From Planctomycetota bacterium (GTDB taxonomy: Bacteria; Planctomycetota; Phycisphaerae; Phycisphaerales; Zrk34), in contig WGMD01000020.1 of NCBI GenBank assembly GCA_016125255.1, forward strand, positions 1 to 64,000: 64,000 bases of DNA, written 5' to 3'. How positions within the stretch are numbered: position 1 is the stretch's first letter; every line of letters starts with the position of its first letter. Of this stretch, positions 60,695-64,000 are shown piece after piece. Both the position numbers and the translations under genes were made by a program. The notes under the pieces are model-generated. The model had not been told where the DNA came from. It was given only the letters and a program-made list of their open reading frames with translations, and did not search any database.

Positions 60695-61087
60695 GGCATG
60701 CGCAGTCATTCGAGGCCGATGGCATTGATCATCGAAGACGCCGCGGGCGCGGGGCGATCGCTGGCGTCGTCGCTGCGCGCTGCGGGGTGCGCGTGCACGC
60801 TCATCGATGTGACGGGCGATGTGAGCGCGTCGATACAGCGGCCCGTGGATCTGATTATTGTGGCGATGGGGAAGCGGGGCACGTCGGCGCTTCAGGCGGT
60901 GCAGGTGATTCGCCTGCTCAGCGCGGCGCCGATCGCGGTCATGTCACCGGGCGCGGATGCCGAGCGTCGGAGCATCGGGCCATATACGGATTTGACATGG
61001 ATCGATGCGACGACGTGCGAGGCGCGGATGATCAAACGCCTCATGAGCATCGCATCGGCGCGATGCGAGCCGAATCAGTCCTTCTGA
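60695..61087 (+). CDS. Degenerate receiver-like protein
   Basis: 130 aa; ATG at 60695 with GAGG upstream (ATG at 60719 is the alternative). The pattern is that of a CheY-like receiver: MALIIEDAAGAGRSLASSL as strand 1/helix 1, VDLIIVAMGKRGTSALQAV where the phosphoacceptor Asp should be (Ala-Met instead), IAVMSPGAD for strand 4. The conserved Lys near strand 5 is also missing. So it cannot be phosphorylated in the usual way and is a pseudo-receiver. Its end overlaps the convergent gene by 13 bases. Confidence 0.6.
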   Translation, partial: GMRSHSRPMALIIEDAAGAGRSLASSLRAAGCACTLIDVTGDVSASIQRPVDLIIVAMGKRGTSALQAVQVIRLLSAAPIAVMSPGADAERRSIGPYTDLTWIDATTCEARMIKRLMSIASARCEPNQSF

Positions 61088-62379
61088 AAATACGGCGGGA
61101 GCGTCGGCTTCGTGTCGCGGAGGATTTCCAGCACGGCGCGGCGCTTGGCGGTGGAGATGTCGGTGAAGTCGGCGCTGGTGTCGCGGCCGGTGAGGATCTC
61201 GTAGAGCCGGCGGTTGACGTAGTCGAGCAGTTCCGGCGGCATGGCGTCATAAGCGGGCGTGTAGATCAGGTAGCTGCACGGGTATTCGAACATGTAGTGC
61301 TTAAGGTTCAATTCGCGCAGGGAGCGGCCCTTGCGGTCGCGCGGGCCGGCCGCCTCGAACTGCTCCCGGAACTTCGTCGTGCCCGCGATCGGGTTTTCGA
61401 GCACGGGCTCGTCGATGAAGAGCATGTAACGCAGGATGGCGTCGCCCTGACGCTCGATGCGGTTCTGCGTGGAGGGGCTGATTTCGTTTTCGGGCCGGCT
61501 CATGATGCGATTGGATTCGCGCTGGTGATACAAAGCGATGCGGGTCTGATAGCTGCCGCGCGCGATCAGGTTGTGCATGTGCGTCTGATGCTCGAGGACC
61601 ATCATCGCCACGATATCGCTGGACGGCGTGAGATAGGGCGAAGTGTCGAAGCGATTCGTCAGATCGGTGACGTTCGTGCCCTTCGTCGTGTCGAGCGGGG
61701 GCAGGTCGCCGTTGCCGTCATCGGGGCGATTGAGCGTGACGTTGCCCATGTGCTGCTGCTTGCCGCTGGTGCCGGTGATGTACCAGCCGCCGAAGCGATT
61801 GGACAGGGGCGTGCGATGGGTGGTGACGGTCGTGCCGGCCCGGAGCAGGGGGAATCCGTCATTGTCGGTCGTCACGGAGCGCACCATATGCCCGGGCACG
61901 GACTGCGTCATCGCCGAGTCGTGACATTGAAGGCAAAGATCGGTCTGTCGAACGAAGGCGGGACGATCGGACTTGTGGACATCAAGCGTATAGAACACGC
62001 CGCCGAGTTTGGGATCGACGGCGGAGATTTCGATGACGTCGCCATGCTGGACGGAGCCGATGTAGACATCGTCATTGAAATAGAGCGCGCGGGGCGTGGC
62101 GGGGGAGATGTGGCGAATCTGAAAGCTCGTCTTGGAGAAGACGAGCAGTTGGGACGTGGGGGAGATGTGCAGGGCGTCGAGCAGGGCGGGCAGGTAGCCG
62201 CGCTTCGGATCGTAGGCGAGGTGGATTTTGCCCGCGTCGATGTCGCGCTGAAGCTGCGCGACGGGATCTTCGGGCGTGGACGTGGCGTAGTTGATGGGCT
62301 CAAAGTCATAGTCGCCGTCGGCGCCGCGGGCGGCGGGGACGAAGACGGCGAGCGCGATGAGGAGGAGTATTCGTCGCAT
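61075..62379 (-). CDS. Secreted single-heme protein of unknown function
   Basis: 434 aa. Signal peptide 1-19 (RRILLLIALAVFVPAARG). One heme c motif DLCLQCHDS near residue 150, followed by PGHMVRSV and, further on, EHQTHMHNLIARGSYQTRIAL with several His that could ligate heme or metal. The C-terminal domain is basic and helical (LKHYMFEYPCSYLIYTP). A periplasmic electron-transfer or gas-binding protein is likely; I recognise no named family. Alone on its transcript. Confidence 0.78.
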   Translation of the reverse strand: MRRILLLIALAVFVPAARGADGDYDFEPINYATSTPEDPVAQLQRDIDAGKIHLAYDPKRGYLPALLDALHISPTSQLLVFSKTSFQIRHISPATPRALYFNDDVYIGSVQHGDVIEISAVDPKLGGVFYTLDVHKSDRPAFVRQTDLCLQCHDSAMTQSVPGHMVRSVTTDNDGFPLLRAGTTVTTHRTPLSNRFGGWYITGTSGKQQHMGNVTLNRPDDGNGDLPPLDTTKGTNVTDLTNRFDTSPYLTPSSDIVAMMVLEHQTHMHNLIARGSYQTRIALYHQRESNRIMSRPENEISPSTQNRIERQGDAILRYMLFIDEPVLENPIAGTTKFREQFEAAGPRDRKGRSLRELNLKHYMFEYPCSYLIYTPAYDAMPPELLDYVNRRLYEILTGRDTSADFTDISTAKRRAVLEILRDTKPTLPPYFQKD

Positions 62380-62468
62380 GGGCGGGGTCCATCATTATAG
62401 AACACGCTCGCGGTCACCCCAACCGGCGACGTGCGGACCGCGAGCGTGTCAGCGAGATAGGCGATCGA

Positions 62469-62618
62469 TTACCGCTGCATTGCGAAGGAAGCGGCGGGGG
62501 CGTCGTTGCTCGGCGCATAGCGCGACGGGCTGCCGAGGACGATGACGCAGCCGATGAGCAGGACGGTCAAGAGGCAGGTGGCGAGGAAGACGCAGAGTGT
62601 TTTGTCGGTGTCGAGCAT
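62469..62618 (-). CDS. Small single-helix membrane protein
   Basis: 49 aa. ATG at 62618 with AGGAG 7 bases upstream, a strong start. One transmembrane helix (TLCVFLATCLLTVLLIGCVIVLG) then a short polar tail. No family recognised. Confidence 0.6.
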   Translation of the reverse strand: MLDTDKTLCVFLATCLLTVLLIGCVIVLGSPSRYAPSNDAPAASFAMQR

Positions 62619-62863
62619 GGCAAGCTCCTTCCTATCCGGCGGCTGCGGCCCTTGTCGCACCCGCGACGAATCGAGCCCATCCGGCGGACATATTTGGATA
62701 AAACCATCTATAAATCAATATATCGTCAATTTGTCCGGGTTGTCAATACGGCGGATGGAAAATTGCGGGAATATTTTGGGGGGAGGATGGGGATGGGCGG
62801 GGCGCAAGGCAGGGGCAAGCGCTTGTGATGACATGGGTTGGAGCGGGCGGAATGGGCGGGGAA

Positions 62864-63688
62864 TCAGCGGGGCAGGAGGACGCCCAGCGCGGCGGCGAGG
62901 CGCGCGATGAACGGGCGGTGCTCGGGCGGGGCGTTGTCGCGCCATGCTGTGAGGTAGTCGCTCATCGACTGCGGCTTCGCCGGGTGTGCGACATTGAGCC
63001 AGCGAACCGCTTCCCAGTGCTCCGGCTCCGCCTCGATGAACGGCAGCAGCGCCGCCGCCGCGACATTATTGAGCGGGCGATTGTCCGCCTTCGCCCGCAG
63101 TTCGGTCGCGTGCTGTGCATACCACTTCGCCAGCGTCAAACCCTCCGGCAACTTCGCCGCCGCGAGCCGCTGGTTCGCATAGTCATCGAGCGCCCCGGCA
63201 TACGAGGCCCAGTTGCGATAAGGCGGATGCTCGCGCCATGTGTTCGCCATCTTCCGCAACACGAACAGCGACGCCGCCTCGCACATCGTCTCTTCGAACC
63301 ACTTGCACCCCGTGTCGTCATCGTCGTACACGCACATCACATGACACAGCTCATGCGCGAACTGAAACGACATCTGCGCCCAGAGCCGATCGCCCGTGTT
63401 GAGCTTCATCTGAATCGCGCCGTCGGCGGCGCGTTCGTAGAGCACGATCGGGCCGCCGCGCGGTTCGACGTGAATCGCCGGCAGATCGTGCGGCCCGTAC
63501 CACGGTGTCAGCTCATCGCCCGCCGATCGCAGCACCGCCTCCACATCCGACACTTCGCAATTCCATCCTTCGGGCGCGATCCGCAAATCCAGATGGATCG
63601 GCTTGCGATCGTCCGCCGCCTGCGCGGCGAGCAACATCATGCTCGCCAGAAGCGCCGCACTGAGGATGGATCGCGTGCGCCGCTTCAT
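62864..63688 (-). CDS. Exported zinc-metalloprotease-like protein
   Basis: 274 aa from ATG at 63688 (MKRRTRSILSAALLASMMLL, signal peptide to about residue 25). The zinc helix is FAHELCHVMCVY (HExxH), followed about 16 residues later by WFEETMCEAASLFVLRKM, whose Glu pair fits the third ligand of gluzincins, so catalysis is plausible. The N-terminal 110 residues form beta strands (VEPRGGPIVLYERA). Substrate unknown. It overlaps or abuts the stop of the phospholipase gene upstream, so same transcript. Confidence 0.75.
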   Translation of the reverse strand: MKRRTRSILSAALLASMMLLAAQAADDRKPIHLDLRIAPEGWNCEVSDVEAVLRSAGDELTPWYGPHDLPAIHVEPRGGPIVLYERAADGAIQMKLNTGDRLWAQMSFQFAHELCHVMCVYDDDDTGCKWFEETMCEAASLFVLRKMANTWREHPPYRNWASYAGALDDYANQRLAAAKLPEGLTLAKWYAQHATELRAKADNRPLNNVAAAALLPFIEAEPEHWEAVRWLNVAHPAKPQSMSDYLTAWRDNAPPEHRPFIARLAAALGVLLPR

Positions 63689-63689
63689 G

Positions 63690-63998
63690 TCATGCACCTT
63701 CGGGCCCGATGCGTTTGCGCTCGCCTTTTTCCTGCGTGGGCATCGCCTGCTCGCCGACCGGCGGCGTGGGCTTGGGCAGGCGCACCGGCGCGGTCAGCGC
63801 GAGTCCGAGCGTGATCGCCGTGTCGGGCAGCGAAGTGGGGGGCTCGGCCCTGGCGTCCTTGAAGCGGAACGCCGCGGTCAGGTCGCCGAATGTCTTGCGC
63901 CGCCAGTCGCTGATGTTCGGCTCGCGGACGCCCGTGAATTTTTCGAGGAACTGGAGCACGGACGTGTGATCGAACGGCTGCGAGCAGACCCATCCGCC
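63690..63998 (-). CDS. Phosphocholine-type phospholipase C, 3' end only
   Basis: Only the last about 102 residues are in the window; the frame stays open to the right edge. The visible start, GGWVCSQPFDHTSVLQFLEK, and TGVREPNISDWRRKTFGDLT are the well-known C-terminal part of the catalytic domain of the bacterial phospholipase C/acid phosphatase (phosphoesterase) family, with the His in FDHTS. After FRFKDA a 50-residue Pro/Lys-rich tail ends the protein; the usual C-terminal domains of Pseudomonas enzymes are absent. It would hydrolyse phospholipid head groups, usually as a Tat-exported enzyme. Confidence 0.85.
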   Translation of the reverse strand, partial: GGWVCSQPFDHTSVLQFLEKFTGVREPNISDWRRKTFGDLTAAFRFKDARAEPPTSLPDTAITLGLALTAPVRLPKPTPPVGEQAMPTQEKGERKRIGPEGA

Positions 63999-64000
63999 GG

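Noticed and set aside
60430-62400. A 656-codon plus-strand frame
   Set aside because: It is antisense to the heme protein gene and crosses the pseudo-receiver gene in another frame; its composition (RRGAGDV-type) is that of a shadow.

Overview
The window looks like a planctomycete chromosome, most likely from the class Phycisphaerae. Evidence: two gene pairs of the planctomycete type that join a PSCyt1/DUF1549/DUF1553 cytochrome-like protein to a DUF1501 protein (46311-50774 and 54846-59302), exosortase-type PEP-CTERM proteins (7794-10490), high GC, many secreted proteins of unknown role, and many palindromic intergenic repeats. This is inference from gene content; there is no rRNA in the window.

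Layout. 1-4840: an accessory segment of visibly lower GC (about 53% in one 60-base sample at 3241-3300, against about 63% at 6841-6900), with a leftward immunity-type operon: TIR protein, caspase-like protease, ThsB/TIR-like protein, a large unrecognised protein, then a truncated membrane protein. A repeat-rich spacer (4256-4841) ends in a 22-nt tRNA 3'-end look-alike. 4842-19254: mostly housekeeping (ribH-nusB-ftsY, mltA, uvrC, aroB) plus secreted proteins. 19508-22465: an SprT-like gene, then small leftward genes separated by two integron attC sites with no integrase in view, peppered with MITE-like repeats. 23024-24358: a monooxygenase-like gene, two tatA genes and tRNA-Val(CAC).

24359-42405: an 18-kb segment bounded by the intact tRNA-Val gene and a perfect 43-bp copy of its 3' part, i.e. 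the structure of a tRNA-integrated genomic island, but with no recognisable integrase. Cargo: an OlsF-like lipid acyltransferase, a DedA/ATP-grasp fusion, TANGO2/NRDE, DinB-like, DoxX, VOC, GMC oxidoreductase, aquaporin, YHS protein, ECF sigma/anti-sigma pair, a ferric-reductase/Rieske fusion with two small membrane proteins, two SDRs and a large MGH1-type glycosidase. Almost all of it is one leftward run with overlapping or closely spaced genes. The set suggests redox, membrane and osmolyte stress functions under the sigma factor (inference).

42406-64000: osmoregulated periplasmic glucan genes (opgG, a small linker gene, opgH), the two DUF1501 modules, a kinase-like protein, a probably Fur-controlled outer-membrane protein plus cytochrome lipoprotein operon, an IclR regulator, a FixJ-like regulator with a degenerate receiver nearby, a one-heme secreted protein, a metalloprotease-like protein, and the 3' end of a phosphocholine-type phospholipase C cut by the window end.
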